A DNA stretch of 64,000 nucleotides from Alicyclobacillus acidocaldarius subsp. acidocaldarius Tc-4-1 (GTDB taxonomy: Bacteria > Bacillota > Bacilli > Alicyclobacillales > Alicyclobacillaceae). The notes beneath the pieces are model-generated. The model made no database searches. It was not told the origin of the DNA and saw only the letters and a list, made by a program, of their open reading frames with translations. Below, in pieces: positions 35,516 to 44,070 of the stretch (positions within the stretch are counted from its first letter, which is position 1; every line of letters starts with the position of its first letter). The DNA lies in assembly GCF_000219875.1 (NCBI RefSeq), contig NC_017167.1, positions 1,361,092-1,425,091 on the forward strand, written 5' to 3'. Position numbers and translations under genes: made by a program.

Positions 35516-36472
35516 GTGGCGCGAATGCTTGTGGCCGACGCACACGTAGACGTCCTGATGAAGTTGGCGGAGGGCAACGTGGCGTTTCTGGACGACTCGC
35601 CCCATCTGCGCGCGAATTATCATTCCCTGCGCGAAGGTGGTGTCGCCACACAAGTGTTCGCGCTCTACGTCGATCCGTCCTTGGACTCGTACACGCAACT
35701 CGCGCAAGTTTTACGGCAGATCGACGCCTTCTACCAGCAAATTGCTATCCTGGCCGACGTTCGGGCGGTGCGTTCCAAGGAAGATCTACGCATCGCCCGC
35801 CAACAGGGACAAATGGCCGCCATCTTGTCACTTGAGGGCGGCGGCTGCCTGCGCGGGCGCGTCGAACTCCTTCGCGTACTGTACCGGCTCGGCGTTCGAG
35901 GCGTCGGTCTGACGTGGAACGACGCGAACGAGTTGGCCGACGGATGCGGCGAGTTGCGAGGCGCTGGGCTCACCCGCGCTGGGCGCGATGTGCTGCGTGA
36001 GATGCAGCATCTGTCGATGTGGATCGATCTCGCCCATCTGCATGACGCGGGTGTGCGCGACGTGCTCCGGCTCACGGATGGACCCGTCATGGCGTCGCAC
36101 GCGAACGCGCGTGCTGTCCATCCTCACCGCAGGAATCTGACGGACGATGTCATTCGCGAAATCATCCGCCGGGACGGGTGGATGGGGTTGACGTTTCATC
36201 CATCATTCGTCGGACCGGATCCGGTCGGGGTGGACGACGTGTTCCGCCATTTGGATCACGTGCTCGATCTCGGAGGGCACCGCCACGTCGGCTTTGGATC
36301 GGATTTCGACGGCACGTCTGCGGACATTCCCGGCCTCGCGGCCAGCCGGGACTACCGCACGTTCGCGGAACGCCTGTGCGACCGGTACGGCCAAGACCTC
36401 GCGCAGGACTTCCTCTTCCGCAATTTTGAAGCGTTTCTGTTGCGTCAGCTTCCTTCTACGTCGCTGCTCTGA
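35516..36472 (+). CDS. Membrane dipeptidase family (M19) peptidase
   Basis: This 318-residue zinc dipeptidase is related to renal dipeptidase. The first metal motif HxD occurs at DAHVDVLMK (residues 9-11). The bridging region is LSLEGGG, with a glutamate. Later histidines lie in VMASHANARAVHPHRRN, and VGFGSDFDG is the conserved C-terminal signature. There is no signal peptide, so it acts in the cytosol. It would cleave dipeptides, including those with D-residues. The start is GTG with AAAGGA 9 bases upstream, 16 bases after spoVS, so the two are probably cotranscribed, possibly in early sporulation. Confidence 0.9.
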   Translation: MARMLVADAHVDVLMKLAEGNVAFLDDSPHLRANYHSLREGGVATQVFALYVDPSLDSYTQLAQVLRQIDAFYQQIAILADVRAVRSKEDLRIARQQGQMAAILSLEGGGCLRGRVELLRVLYRLGVRGVGLTWNDANELADGCGELRGAGLTRAGRDVLREMQHLSMWIDLAHLHDAGVRDVLRLTDGPVMASHANARAVHPHRRNLTDDVIREIIRRDGWMGLTFHPSFVGPDPVGVDDVFRHLDHVLDLGGHRHVGFGSDFDGTSADIPGLAASRDYRTFAERLCDRYGQDLAQDFLFRNFEAFLLRQLPSTSLL

Positions 36473-36785
36473 CGGAATCGCCAAATCGCCGCCTGAGGCG
36501 GCCTATGGTTGGATTGCGCCACCGACGTTTGCGGCAAAACCGAAACCTCTGCAAGTCTGGGAGAACCCTCCGGAAATCCTCCGCTTAAACCCTGTGGGCC
36601 ATCGCCCAATTTTTCCCCTCCCGTGTTCATCTCGGCGCACCTCCATTCGCCCATGCATACGATGTGCTGTGAGCGCGACTGGGCAGAAGCCGCCGGGCGC
36701 GATGCCCGCTGGCTCCTTGCCTCGCAATCGGTCCGATCCCTGCGAGCGCAGGTCCGCTCGATTTCTGCACAGAGGAGGTAGCCGC
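36473..36785 (+). other. Intergenic region before cotE
   Basis: No gene is seen in these 313 bases. A GCCGCC-TGA-GGCGGC hairpin (36488-36502) near the start may weakly terminate the dipeptidase transcript, but no T-run follows. A mother-cell-type promoter candidate lies further down. The remainder shows no clear signal. Confidence 0.5.
36639..36664 (+). promoter_or_regulatory. Candidate mother-cell (sigma-K/sigma-E-like) promoter of cotE
   Basis: CATACGATG (36656-36664) differs from the sigma-K -10 CATAnnnTA at one base and also resembles the sigma-E -10. GCAC with AC at 36639-36640 lies 15 bases upstream. B. subtilis cotE is read from both sigma-E and sigma-K promoters. Placement about 120 bases before the gene is plausible, but the match is imperfect. 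Confidence 0.4.
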
Positions 36786-37322
36786 ATGGTGCTGTCCAGT
36801 AAAGACCTCAGCTACCGGGAAATCATGGCCAATGCTGTGTGTGGCCGCGGCAACAAGTACTCTCAGACCACGTACACGGTTCGCCCGGCCCACCGCCCGA
36901 GCACAATCGGAGGCTGCTGGGTGATGAACCACGTGTACGAGGCGGAGTTGGTCGGCGACTACGTCGAGGTCCGGGGCCGGTTTGACATCAATGTATGGTA
37001 CTCGTACAACGGCAACACGGACACGGCGGTCGCCAAGGAGACCGTCACGTACACGGAACAGATTGCCCTTCGCGACATCGACGACGCCTGTGTGCGCGAC
37101 AGCCGCGAGGTGTGCGTGCACGTGATCCAGAGCCCGAACTGCCTGGACGCCACCCTGACGGGCAACGGCTCCGAGGTGTTGGTGCGCGTCGAGAAGGAAC
37201 TCGGCGTCGAGGTGATTGGTCAGACCAAGTTGTGTGTCGTCACGGTCGACCTCGCGGACAAGAAAGACGCCGACTTCTTCGAAGAGGAGAGCCAGGTCGA
37301 GGAAGTCGAGATTGAAGACTGA
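36786..37322 (+). CDS. cotE: Outer spore coat morphogenetic protein CotE
   Basis: CotE forms a layer around the forespore on which the outer coat assembles. This 178-residue protein starts at ATG with GAGGAGGT upstream. It contains YREIMANAVCGRGNKYSQTT, GGCWVMNHVYEAE and DINVWYSYNGNTDTAVAKET, all conserved in CotE. It ends in the usual acidic tail (EEESQVEEVEIED). A longer open frame reaching into the intergenic region is accidental. A hairpin follows. In Bacillus cotE lies between ymcA and mutS. Here it heads a cluster of ATP-grasp and amidoligase genes upstream of miaB. Confidence 0.95.
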   Translation: MVLSSKDLSYREIMANAVCGRGNKYSQTTYTVRPAHRPSTIGGCWVMNHVYEAELVGDYVEVRGRFDINVWYSYNGNTDTAVAKETVTYTEQIALRDIDDACVRDSREVCVHVIQSPNCLDATLTGNGSEVLVRVEKELGVEVIGQTKLCVVTVDLADKKDADFFEEESQVEEVEIED

Positions 37323-37338
37323 AGCCGCGACCGCATTC

Positions 37339-37364
37339 GAGGGGGCAGGCGCCCCCTCCCTTTG
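37339..37364 (+). terminator. Possible attenuating terminator after cotE
   Basis: An 8-bp all-GC-rich stem (GAGGGGGC with GCCCCCTC) and a 4-base loop are followed by CCTTTG. The short T-run suggests partial read-through into the ATP-grasp genes. Confidence 0.5.
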
Positions 37365-37384
37365 TGTCCGGAGGAGGTGCGCGC

Positions 37385-38461
37385 ATGGGGGATGACGTTG
37401 CACGCGCACAACTGACCATCTACGCGGACGGCCCCTTTCCGGGGTCGCGGAAGTTCGGCGAACAGACGCGGTTGTTCCAAGATCTCACCCTCCTCGGGCG
37501 CGGTGGGGGCGTGGACGTACAAGTCCTGACGCCAGGCGATCTATCGGCCGGACGCGCGCATGTGTTTACGGGCGCCGAGTGGGAAGTAGCGCCACGCAGG
37601 GACGTCGGCATGGTGTTGCGCCGGTCCGGCGTCTTCCACCGCCAACCAGCCGTCGCCGTAAGGGAATTAGTCGCGCTTCGCCGACAGGGGCTTCTACATA
37701 CACTCCCTCGACAAAGTGGGCATAAATGGAAACTGTACACCTGGCTTCGCGTACACCAGCGCCTACGACCTCATCTCCCGCCCACCTGGTTGTGCGCTCG
37801 GATGGAGGACCTCGTGGCGCTTCTCACCAGGCAGGATGACATGTATGTCAAGCCGCTCAACGGGACGCAGGGCCAGGGCGTCCACCGCGTGCGGAGGCGA
37901 GCGGGCCGCATCGAGCTATGGCCTGCGTCGGGCTGCGAACCTATCGTGGTGGCGACGCCGTCCGATCTCTCACGCGCTTGGCCCACTCGTTCGTGGCTGC
38001 CATCCGTGGCTCAGCAAACCATCCCCCTCGCTCGTACGGGAAACAGGCCATTTGACCTTCGATGGCTCGTCTGCGACGGTGACCAACCGCGGATCATCGC
38101 CAGGGTCGCGCGCGTTGCCAAGCCTCAGGCGGTCACCACCAACATTCACACGGGCAGTGAACCGCGGGCCGCGGATGCTGTCCTCGCCGAGGTGTTCGGG
38201 CCGCAGCCGGCGAGCGATCTCGTCGACCAGTTGGACGAGATCGCCATGACCATCGCGCAGCTCGCTCGCGAGCGATTTGGGCCGTATGCCGAACTGGGGC
38301 TGGATCTCGCGGTGAGCGAGGACGGCCACCCGTACTTCATCGAGCTCAACCCCACGCCCGGCCGCAAAATGCTGCGCCGGCTGGATCCCAAGGTGCATCG
38401 TCTGTCACTCCAAGCGTTACTGGAATATGCTATCCAAGTTCGACAGCGGCGCGGGGGATGA
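37385..38461 (+). CDS. YheC/YheD-family ATP-grasp protein (first copy)
   Basis: This 358-residue protein belongs to the YheC/YheD endospore coat-associated family, whose C-terminal half is an ATP-grasp ligase. KLYTWLRVHQRLRPHLPPTW leads into the fold, the ATP-binding lysine is in MYVKPLNGTQGQGVHRV, and the metal site lies in ELGLDLAVSEDGHPYFIELN. The N-terminal third carries the family's PLIG-like beta domain in divergent form. The reaction is predicted to form an amide or peptide bond with ATP, but the substrate is unknown. The start ATG has GGAGGAGGTG upstream. Its stop overlaps the next ATG. Location after cotE suggests expression in the mother cell and a coat function (inference). Confidence 0.85.
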   Translation: MGDDVARAQLTIYADGPFPGSRKFGEQTRLFQDLTLLGRGGGVDVQVLTPGDLSAGRAHVFTGAEWEVAPRRDVGMVLRRSGVFHRQPAVAVRELVALRRQGLLHTLPRQSGHKWKLYTWLRVHQRLRPHLPPTWLCARMEDLVALLTRQDDMYVKPLNGTQGQGVHRVRRRAGRIELWPASGCEPIVVATPSDLSRAWPTRSWLPSVAQQTIPLARTGNRPFDLRWLVCDGDQPRIIARVARVAKPQAVTTNIHTGSEPRAADAVLAEVFGPQPASDLVDQLDEIAMTIAQLARERFGPYAELGLDLAVSEDGHPYFIELNPTPGRKMLRRLDPKVHRLSLQALLEYAIQVRQRRGG

Positions 38462-39591
38462 CTGCGGGGGTGAGGAAGATGGTGCAGCGGCCGCTCATTG
38501 GCATTCTGGATCACCCGCGATGGGACGTACGCCGGGAGACCCTCCGAGAGAGTGATCAAATGGCAGGGATTCGACGGATGGTCGAGATCGCGCAATCGCT
38601 GGGGGCGGAGGCGTTCGTGTTTGGCTTAGGGGACGTCGATCTCCAGGCGAGGCGCATCCGCGGCTTCTCTCGTGCAAACGGCCAATGGGTGGAGCGCGTT
38701 TATCCGTTTCCCGACGTGATCTACGACCAGCTGGTCTCTCGCAAAATCGAGCGAAACGAGGCCTATCGATCGATTCGACAGGCGCTTTCATCCGCGTACA
38801 GGGATCGGTTCTTCAACGACGGCTTCTTTGACAAGTGGCAGATCTACGAATGGTTGCGGCGCTCTCCCGTGCGTTCGCACGTGCCTGAAACCATTCGTCA
38901 CAGGTCTCTCGCTCAGGCGGCGGCCTTTGTCGCCCGCCACCACGTCACGTTTCTCAAGCCCCTTCACGGGAGCCTCGGTCTCGGCATCGTTCGCTTTGCG
39001 CTCGAGAAAGACGGGTCCGTTTCGTACGAATGGAAGCGATCGCGGGACGGCGTCGTCCGCGGCACCGCCGCTTCACCCGCCGAGGCCGTGCAACTGTTCC
39101 GCACGCAATTGCGAAGGCGGCCGTATATTTGGCAGCAGGGTATCGATCTTGTCGCGCTCGACGGACGGCCTGTCGATGTTCGCATCCTGCTGCAGCGCGA
39201 CGGCACCGGCGCTTGGAAGCGCACCAAGATGTTTGCCCGGGTCGCGAAATCCGGGGACTTCACTTCCAATCTCGCGACGGGCGGCGGCGCCATGCCTGTG
39301 GACCGCGCGATTCTCGGCGCCTTTCCTGACGAAGCGAAGAAGCGTGTGCGCGCTTCGATCCGCCGCATCGCCGAGGCGGTGGCGGAGGCGGTTGAAGCGG
39401 GCGCGGGACGCACCTTTGGCGAACTCGGTATCGATCTCGGCGTCGATCGGCGCGGTTTCGTGTGGGTCATTGAGGTCAACTCCAAGCCGCGCAAAGCACC
39501 TGCGTCGGCGAGCGGCCGCGACGACCTGGTCGAACTTTCGTTCAGGCGACCGATGGAATACGCGCTGTTCCTTGCGCGCCGGCCGTCGTGA
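38458..39591 (+). CDS. YheC/YheD-family ATP-grasp protein (second copy)
   Basis: This 377-residue protein is a paralogue of its neighbour. It opens with RPLIGILDHPRWD and a YPFPDVIYDQLVSRKIER block, the N-terminal YheC/D domain. The ATP-grasp half follows: DKWQIYEWLRRSPVRSHVPE, then the binding lysine in TFLKPLHGSLGLGIVRF, and the metal ligands in GELGIDLGVDRRGFVWVIEV with NSKPRK. All key residues are present. An ATG at 38479 is an alternative start. The ATGA overlap with the first copy indicates translational coupling. Confidence 0.86.
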   Translation: MTAGVRKMVQRPLIGILDHPRWDVRRETLRESDQMAGIRRMVEIAQSLGAEAFVFGLGDVDLQARRIRGFSRANGQWVERVYPFPDVIYDQLVSRKIERNEAYRSIRQALSSAYRDRFFNDGFFDKWQIYEWLRRSPVRSHVPETIRHRSLAQAAAFVARHHVTFLKPLHGSLGLGIVRFALEKDGSVSYEWKRSRDGVVRGTAASPAEAVQLFRTQLRRRPYIWQQGIDLVALDGRPVDVRILLQRDGTGAWKRTKMFARVAKSGDFTSNLATGGGAMPVDRAILGAFPDEAKKRVRASIRRIAEAVAEAVEAGAGRTFGELGIDLGVDRRGFVWVIEVNSKPRKAPASASGRDDLVELSFRRPMEYALFLARRPS

Positions 39592-39618
39592 GTCGCGCCG
39601 AACCAGGGGGGAGTGCAG

Positions 39619-41081
39619 ATGGCGTACTATCTGTTGTTTAAAAACCAGCCCTCGGCCAGACGGCTCATGGCAAGCGTGCCTCGCCTCTCCAGGTACACGG
39701 CGAGCAATCGAATGACGGATCGCGACGTATTGGTTCGATGGGGAATGATGGAGGAGAGCGATCCGGCCCACGGCACCGTGCTGAACAGCAGCGAAGCCCA
39801 GCGCCGCATCGCTTCGCGCGCGCAGATGGCGAAGTTTTAAGGCGGGTGGGCGTGCGCGTCGCGCCGCGCGTGAATCGAGACGGGCTTCCCACGACGTTCA
39901 GCCGTCAATACCGCATCCCGATTTTCGACTTTGTGCCCATCGGCTGCTTTCGCTCGGACTCGGGGGTGGACTGGACCTCATCCCGCATTTCGCGGATCCA
40001 CGATTCGTTCGAGGAGGTGCCGCTCGACAGCGATGGACAGACGCGCCGTGCCACCTACTTGGCGACGCGCACGCTGCACGCGCTGGGGCTCGACTTTGGC
40101 CTCGTCTCCATTGGCGTCTCCGATCGCGGCTTTCTCCAGGTACTGGACGTGAGCGCCGCGCCCATCTTGGAGGGCCGCTTACTGGAGTTATACCGGGATG
40201 CCATCCAGCGCTTCGTCGAGCGGGAAGAAGAGTGGCGCCGCCTAGGTCCGCCGACCGTCACGCTTGGCGCCGATGTCGAAATCATGCTGAGAAATGGGCA
40301 AGGGAAGATGGTACTTGCAAGCAAGTATTTTCCTAGAAAGGGCCGGATAGGATGCGACGACCGAAGCGTCCAATTCGACGGCCGGCGCTTGCCCCTGATG
40401 GAGCTTCGACCGGCACCCGATTCATCACCCGAGGGTCTCTTGCTGAACCTGCGTGCGTTGATGCAGGAAGCGAGCGAGATCATCAATCGACCTGGCGTCG
40501 AATGGCGAGCGGGCAGTGCTCCGTTTCGGCCGTACTGCACGGGAGGGCACATTCACATCTCCGGGGTGTCGCTCGGCGCGCGGTTGGTCCGGGCGCTCGA
40601 TCACTACGTCGGGTTACCCCTCATGGCCGTCGAAGACCCCGTCCGCGCTCAGTGGCGTCGGCCCAAGTACGGATTTTTGGGCGACGTGCGCCAAAAGTCG
40701 CACGGCGGATTCGAGTACCGGACGCCCGCGAGCTTCGTATGTAGTCACGCGGCTACCCGTGCCGCGTTTCACCTCGCTCACCTGGTCGCTCGTCATCACC
40801 GCGAACTTCCTTTGTACGACATCTACTCTCCGCAACGTCAATTGGCGTTTTACAGTGCTGACCGCGAGGCGCTGCGGCCCATCCTGCTGCGCAACATCGA
40901 CGCCATCCGTGCGCACCCCGAGTACGCCCAGCATCAGGACGCCATCGAACCGCTGTTTGCGATGATCGAACGTGGCGAGACCTGGGACGAGACGGTGGAC
41001 GTTCGCCAGGAGTGGGGAGTACCCCTCCGCCGCGCGCAGGGGCCGAAACGGACACATGTCTCCGCAGCCCGAAGCGTGTAG
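39619..41081 (+). CDS. Putative amidoligase (phiEco32-like COOH-NH2 ligase type 2), apparent frameshift
   Basis: The gene appears as two overlapping frames. The first, from ATG 39619 (GGGGGAG upstream), encodes MAYYLLFKNQPSARRLMASV, then DVLVRWGM and LNSSEAQRRIASRAQMAKF, and stops at 39840. A -1 shift at the T4 run 39835-39838 continues as LRRVGVRVAPRV and runs to 41081, giving a protein of about 487 residues. The C-terminal half has the glutamine-synthetase-like amidoligase motifs: LGADVEIML (metal-binding acids), GCDDRSVQFD with LMELRP, GGHIHISG and GFEYRTPAS. Such ligases are predicted to make amide bonds on peptides or proteins. No slippery heptamer is present, so a lost T (error or mutation) is likelier than programmed shifting. 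It lies between the second and third ATP-grasp genes. Confidence 0.75.
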
Positions 41082-41107
41082 ATTGCACGTCGCGTGAGGT
41101 GGGGGTC

Positions 41108-42229
41108 ATGAGTGAGGCATTCCGTGGAAATGTCCACAACGGCCAGGCGAGAGACGTCTCGTGGCGGCATGATGGCCCGGCCTTTGCCATTCTCACCGCG
41201 GAACATCCAACTGGATTCGCCGGATCGCGGCGTTATTTCCGTGATATTCTTGCAGCGGGACAAAAGCGAGGATTCCTCGTGTACGTGATCACGCCAGAAT
41301 ATGTTTCGGAAGAAGCTTACTGGAAAGGGTACGTGAGGTTGGGTTTTCGCAATTGGCAACGGATGTGGTTGCCTCGCCCGCTTGCAGTGTACAATCGCAT
41401 CCCAAACCGGGCGCTCGAAGCGAGCGCTCCGGTGCAACAGGCGCGCGCCACGCTCCAGGCGATGGGCATCCCGTTCTTCAATCACCGTTACTTCAACAAG
41501 GCCAAGATTTACGAGGCCGTTCGCCGCGCAGGGCTCGGCCAGCACCTCCCGGAGACAAGGATGTTTGCGGGTGCGGACTCGCTGATGGACCTTTTGAGCC
41601 GCCACCAAGCGGTCTATTTGAAGCCCGTGGGCGGCAGCATCGGGCGCGGCATCGTGCGCGTGGAGCGCCGGGGCGACACCTTCGAGGTGTGGGCGCAGCG
41701 CGCCCATCGGGCGGAGCATTGGACGGTTCACGAGTTTCGAGAGTTGGACGAAGCCCTTCGTCGAGCGCGTCTCCCAGGCGCCTACGTGGCGCAGGCTGCC
41801 GTGCCTGTCATTCGCTTCGAGGGGCGACCGTGCGACGCGCGCGTTCTCCTTCAGCGCCCAGGGCCGAGCTGGCAGGTTGTCGGTTATGGGATTCGCGTCA
41901 GCGGTGCAGAAAGCATTACGAGCCACGTCCCGAACGGCGGCCATATCGCAGACCGGTGGACCGTGCTGCGCGAAGTGTTCGGGTCCCGCAGTGAAGAAGT
42001 CGATGCCAGGCTCGTCTCGTTCACCCGATCCGCCGCAGCAGCGATTGAGCGGTCGATGCCAGGGCACGTGCGCGAAATGTCCATCGACGTCGGCCTCGAC
42101 GAAGCCGGACACCCATGGTTGTTCGAAGCGAACGCGAAGCCGATGCGATTTGACGAGCCCGACATCGCTCGCCGCGCGAGCGCGGGCGTGATCGAGATCT
42201 TGCGGGACCTCGCCGGCATCTCGCGTTAG
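41108..42229 (+). CDS. YheC/YheD-family ATP-grasp protein (third copy)
   Basis: This 373-residue protein begins with a unique 25-residue tail and then AFAILTAEHPTGFAGSRRYF. The middle has LAVYNRIPNRALEAS and NKAKIYEAVRRAGLGQHLPE, followed by the ATP lysine in VYLKPVGGSIGRGIVRVERR. The metal region is MSIDVGLDEAGHPWLFEANA. It is thus a complete ATP-grasp unit but quite diverged from the other two copies. ATG 41108 has GAGGTGGGGG upstream. A longer open frame overlapping the amidoligase gene is not supported. The stop codon overlaps that of a convergent small gene. Confidence 0.85.
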   Translation: MSEAFRGNVHNGQARDVSWRHDGPAFAILTAEHPTGFAGSRRYFRDILAAGQKRGFLVYVITPEYVSEEAYWKGYVRLGFRNWQRMWLPRPLAVYNRIPNRALEASAPVQQARATLQAMGIPFFNHRYFNKAKIYEAVRRAGLGQHLPETRMFAGADSLMDLLSRHQAVYLKPVGGSIGRGIVRVERRGDTFEVWAQRAHRAEHWTVHEFRELDEALRRARLPGAYVAQAAVPVIRFEGRPCDARVLLQRPGPSWQVVGYGIRVSGAESITSHVPNGGHIADRWTVLREVFGSRSEEVDARLVSFTRSAAAAIERSMPGHVREMSIDVGLDEAGHPWLFEANAKPMRFDEPDIARRASAGVIEILRDLAGISR

Positions 42230-42474
42230 ACGAGCGGCCACGGCAGCAGAAAGCGCTGCTTGCCTTTGGTCACATATTGAATTTGGTGCAGGGGAATATA
42301 GTGCCACTTGCTGTCGTACACCAGCAGAGCTCGATGGGATTGGAGAATCTCGTCGATCTCAGGGAAATCGCTGGCGTACGATTTTTTATTGGGCGCGACC
42401 ACGGCGCCGTCCAGCGGGTGCTCGCGGAAGGCCACGTGCACCTCGAAGGTAGGAACGTTCACTTTCTCCGACAT
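42226..42474 (-). CDS. Hypothetical small protein convergent with the ATP-grasp cluster
   Basis: I do not recognise this 82-residue protein. It begins MSEKVNVPTFEVHVAFREHP and has a mixed alpha/beta pattern with many aromatic residues (LLVYDSKWHYIPLHQIQYV). There is no signal or membrane segment. The start codon has GAGGA 7 bases upstream on the minus strand, which supports reality. Its stop codon overlaps that of the third ATP-grasp gene. It may be expressed from a promoter in the miaB upstream region reading left. No function can be given. Confidence 0.65.
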   Translation of the reverse strand: MSEKVNVPTFEVHVAFREHPLDGAVVAPNKKSYASDFPEIDEILQSHRALLVYDSKWHYIPLHQIQYVTKGKQRFLLPWPLV

Positions 42475-42492
42475 GACGAGTTCCTCACCACG

Positions 42493-42521
42493 TTTATACA
42501 CTTTACTGCTTATGGTATCAT
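42493..42521 (+). promoter_or_regulatory. Sigma-A promoter of the miaB-mutSL operon
   Basis: TTTATA (42493-42498) and TATCAT (42516-42521, five of six) have 17 bases between them. Transcription would start near 42528, about 50 bases before miaB. Confidence 0.55.
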
Positions 42522-42576
42522 GTGAGATTAGATGTGCAAGACGCAACCATCATTCCAGACGACGGAGTGTTGAGAT

Positions 42577-44070
42577 ATGGAGAACTTGATTCGCCTCGCG
42601 CGCGAGGGAAGGCTCGAAAAGGGCCTCGGCCTCGTGTTTGGACAGACGCATCGGCCCAATCAGTCGGTGCGCGTGTCGTACGATGCCGATGCGCTCACGC
42701 GCGCGTATCGAGTGGGTCGGAAGCCAAGCGGAGAGCCGTACCGGTTTTTGATCCGGACGTACGGCTGCCAGATGAACGAGCACGACACGGAGGTCATGGC
42801 GGGCCTTCTGACCGCCATGGGCTATGAACCGACGCAGGATGTGGAGGAGGCCGATTTCATCCTCTTCAACACCTGCGCGGTTCGGGAAAACGCGGAGGAG
42901 AAGGTGTTTGGCGAGATCGGCCGGCTGCGGCCCCTCAAGCGTCAAAACCCCGAGCTCATCTTCGGCCTGTGCGGCTGTATGGCCCAGGAGAAGGGCGTGC
43001 AGCGAATGGTGCGTGAGAAATATCCGTGGATCGATCTTGTGTTCGGCACGCACAACATCCACCGCCTGCCGGCGCTCCTCTATGCCGCCCGCGCGTCACA
43101 GGAGACGGTGATGGAGGTCTGGGACAACGCCCCAGAGACGGTGGAGGACTGGCCGAAGCTGCGCAAGGACCGGGTTCGCGCGTGGGTCAACGTGCAATAC
43201 GGGTGCAACAAGTTCTGCACGTACTGCATCGTCCCGTATACGCGCGGCGTCGAGCGCAGCCGCCTGCCCGAGGACGTCCTGCGCGAAGTGGCGGAGTTGG
43301 TTCAGGAGGGGTACCAGGACATCACGCTGCTCGGGCAAAACGTGAACGACTACGGCGTGGATCTCGGCACGACCAACTTCGCTCGCCTCTTGCGTCAGGT
43401 CAATGCGGTGCCAGGGATCGGCTGGATCCGGTTTACGACGTCCAATCCGTGGAACTTCACGGACGAGCTCATCGACGCCATCGCCGAGTCGGAGAACGTC
43501 GTCGAACACATTCACCTGCCCGTGCAGTCCGGCAACAACGAGATTTTGCGGCGGATGAACCGCTCGCACACGCAGGAGTACTATCTGCGCCTGGTTGACA
43601 AGATTCGCCGAAGAATTCCCGGCGTTTCGATCACGACCGATCTCATCGTTGGCTTCCCCGGCGAGACGGAGGCGCACTTCCAGGACACGCTGCGGCTGGT
43701 GCAAGAGGTGGAGTTCGACAACGCGTTCACGTTCATCTACTCTCCTCGGGAGAACACCCCGGCGGCGCGCTGGAAGGACGACACGCCGCTCGAGGAGAAG
43801 AAAGAACGCCTCCTGCGGTTGAACGAGGTGCAGAACGAGATCAGCCGGCGGCATAACGAGAAGCTGCGCGGCGCGCTCGTCGAAGTGCTCGTCGACGGCG
43901 AGAGCAAGACGAATCCGGACGTGCTCTCGGGTCGCACGCGGACGAACAAGTTGGTCCTGTTCCGAGGCGACAAGTCGCTCATCGGGCAGCGCATCCGCGT
44001 GCGCGTGACGGAGCCGCAGACGTTCTTGTTGAAGGGCGAGATCGCGCAGGTGGAAGAGGTGGTCTCGTGA
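42577..44070 (+). CDS. miaB: tRNA-2-methylthio-N6-dimethylallyladenosine synthase
   Basis: This radical SAM enzyme adds a methylthio group to i6A37 of tRNAs reading UNN codons. The N-terminal UPF0004 cluster domain has TYGCQMNEHD and FNTCAVRENAEEKV with GLCGCMAQ (three Cys ligands). The radical SAM triad is CNKFCTYC (near residue 210). A C-terminal TRAM domain ends the protein. The length of 497 residues includes an N-terminal extension of about 50 residues, common in Bacilli. It works downstream of MiaA, whose gene lies later in the same region. Confidence 0.96.
   Translation: MENLIRLAREGRLEKGLGLVFGQTHRPNQSVRVSYDADALTRAYRVGRKPSGEPYRFLIRTYGCQMNEHDTEVMAGLLTAMGYEPTQDVEEADFILFNTCAVRENAEEKVFGEIGRLRPLKRQNPELIFGLCGCMAQEKGVQRMVREKYPWIDLVFGTHNIHRLPALLYAARASQETVMEVWDNAPETVEDWPKLRKDRVRAWVNVQYGCNKFCTYCIVPYTRGVERSRLPEDVLREVAELVQEGYQDITLLGQNVNDYGVDLGTTNFARLLRQVNAVPGIGWIRFTTSNPWNFTDELIDAIAESENVVEHIHLPVQSGNNEILRRMNRSHTQEYYLRLVDKIRRRIPGVSITTDLIVGFPGETEAHFQDTLRLVQEVEFDNAFTFIYSPRENTPAARWKDDTPLEEKKERLLRLNEVQNEISRRHNEKLRGALVEVLVDGESKTNPDVLSGRTRTNKLVLFRGDKSLIGQRIRVRVTEPQTFLLKGEIAQVEEVVS

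Noticed and set aside
36294-36785. A longer CotE with 164 additional N-terminal residues
   Set aside because: The added part overlaps the dipeptidase gene and non-coding DNA, and CotE homologues begin near YREI.
39830-39845. Programmed ribosomal frameshift in the amidoligase gene
   Set aside because: The site G AAG TTT TAA lacks a slippery heptamer and P-site re-pairing would be poor. A missing T is simpler.
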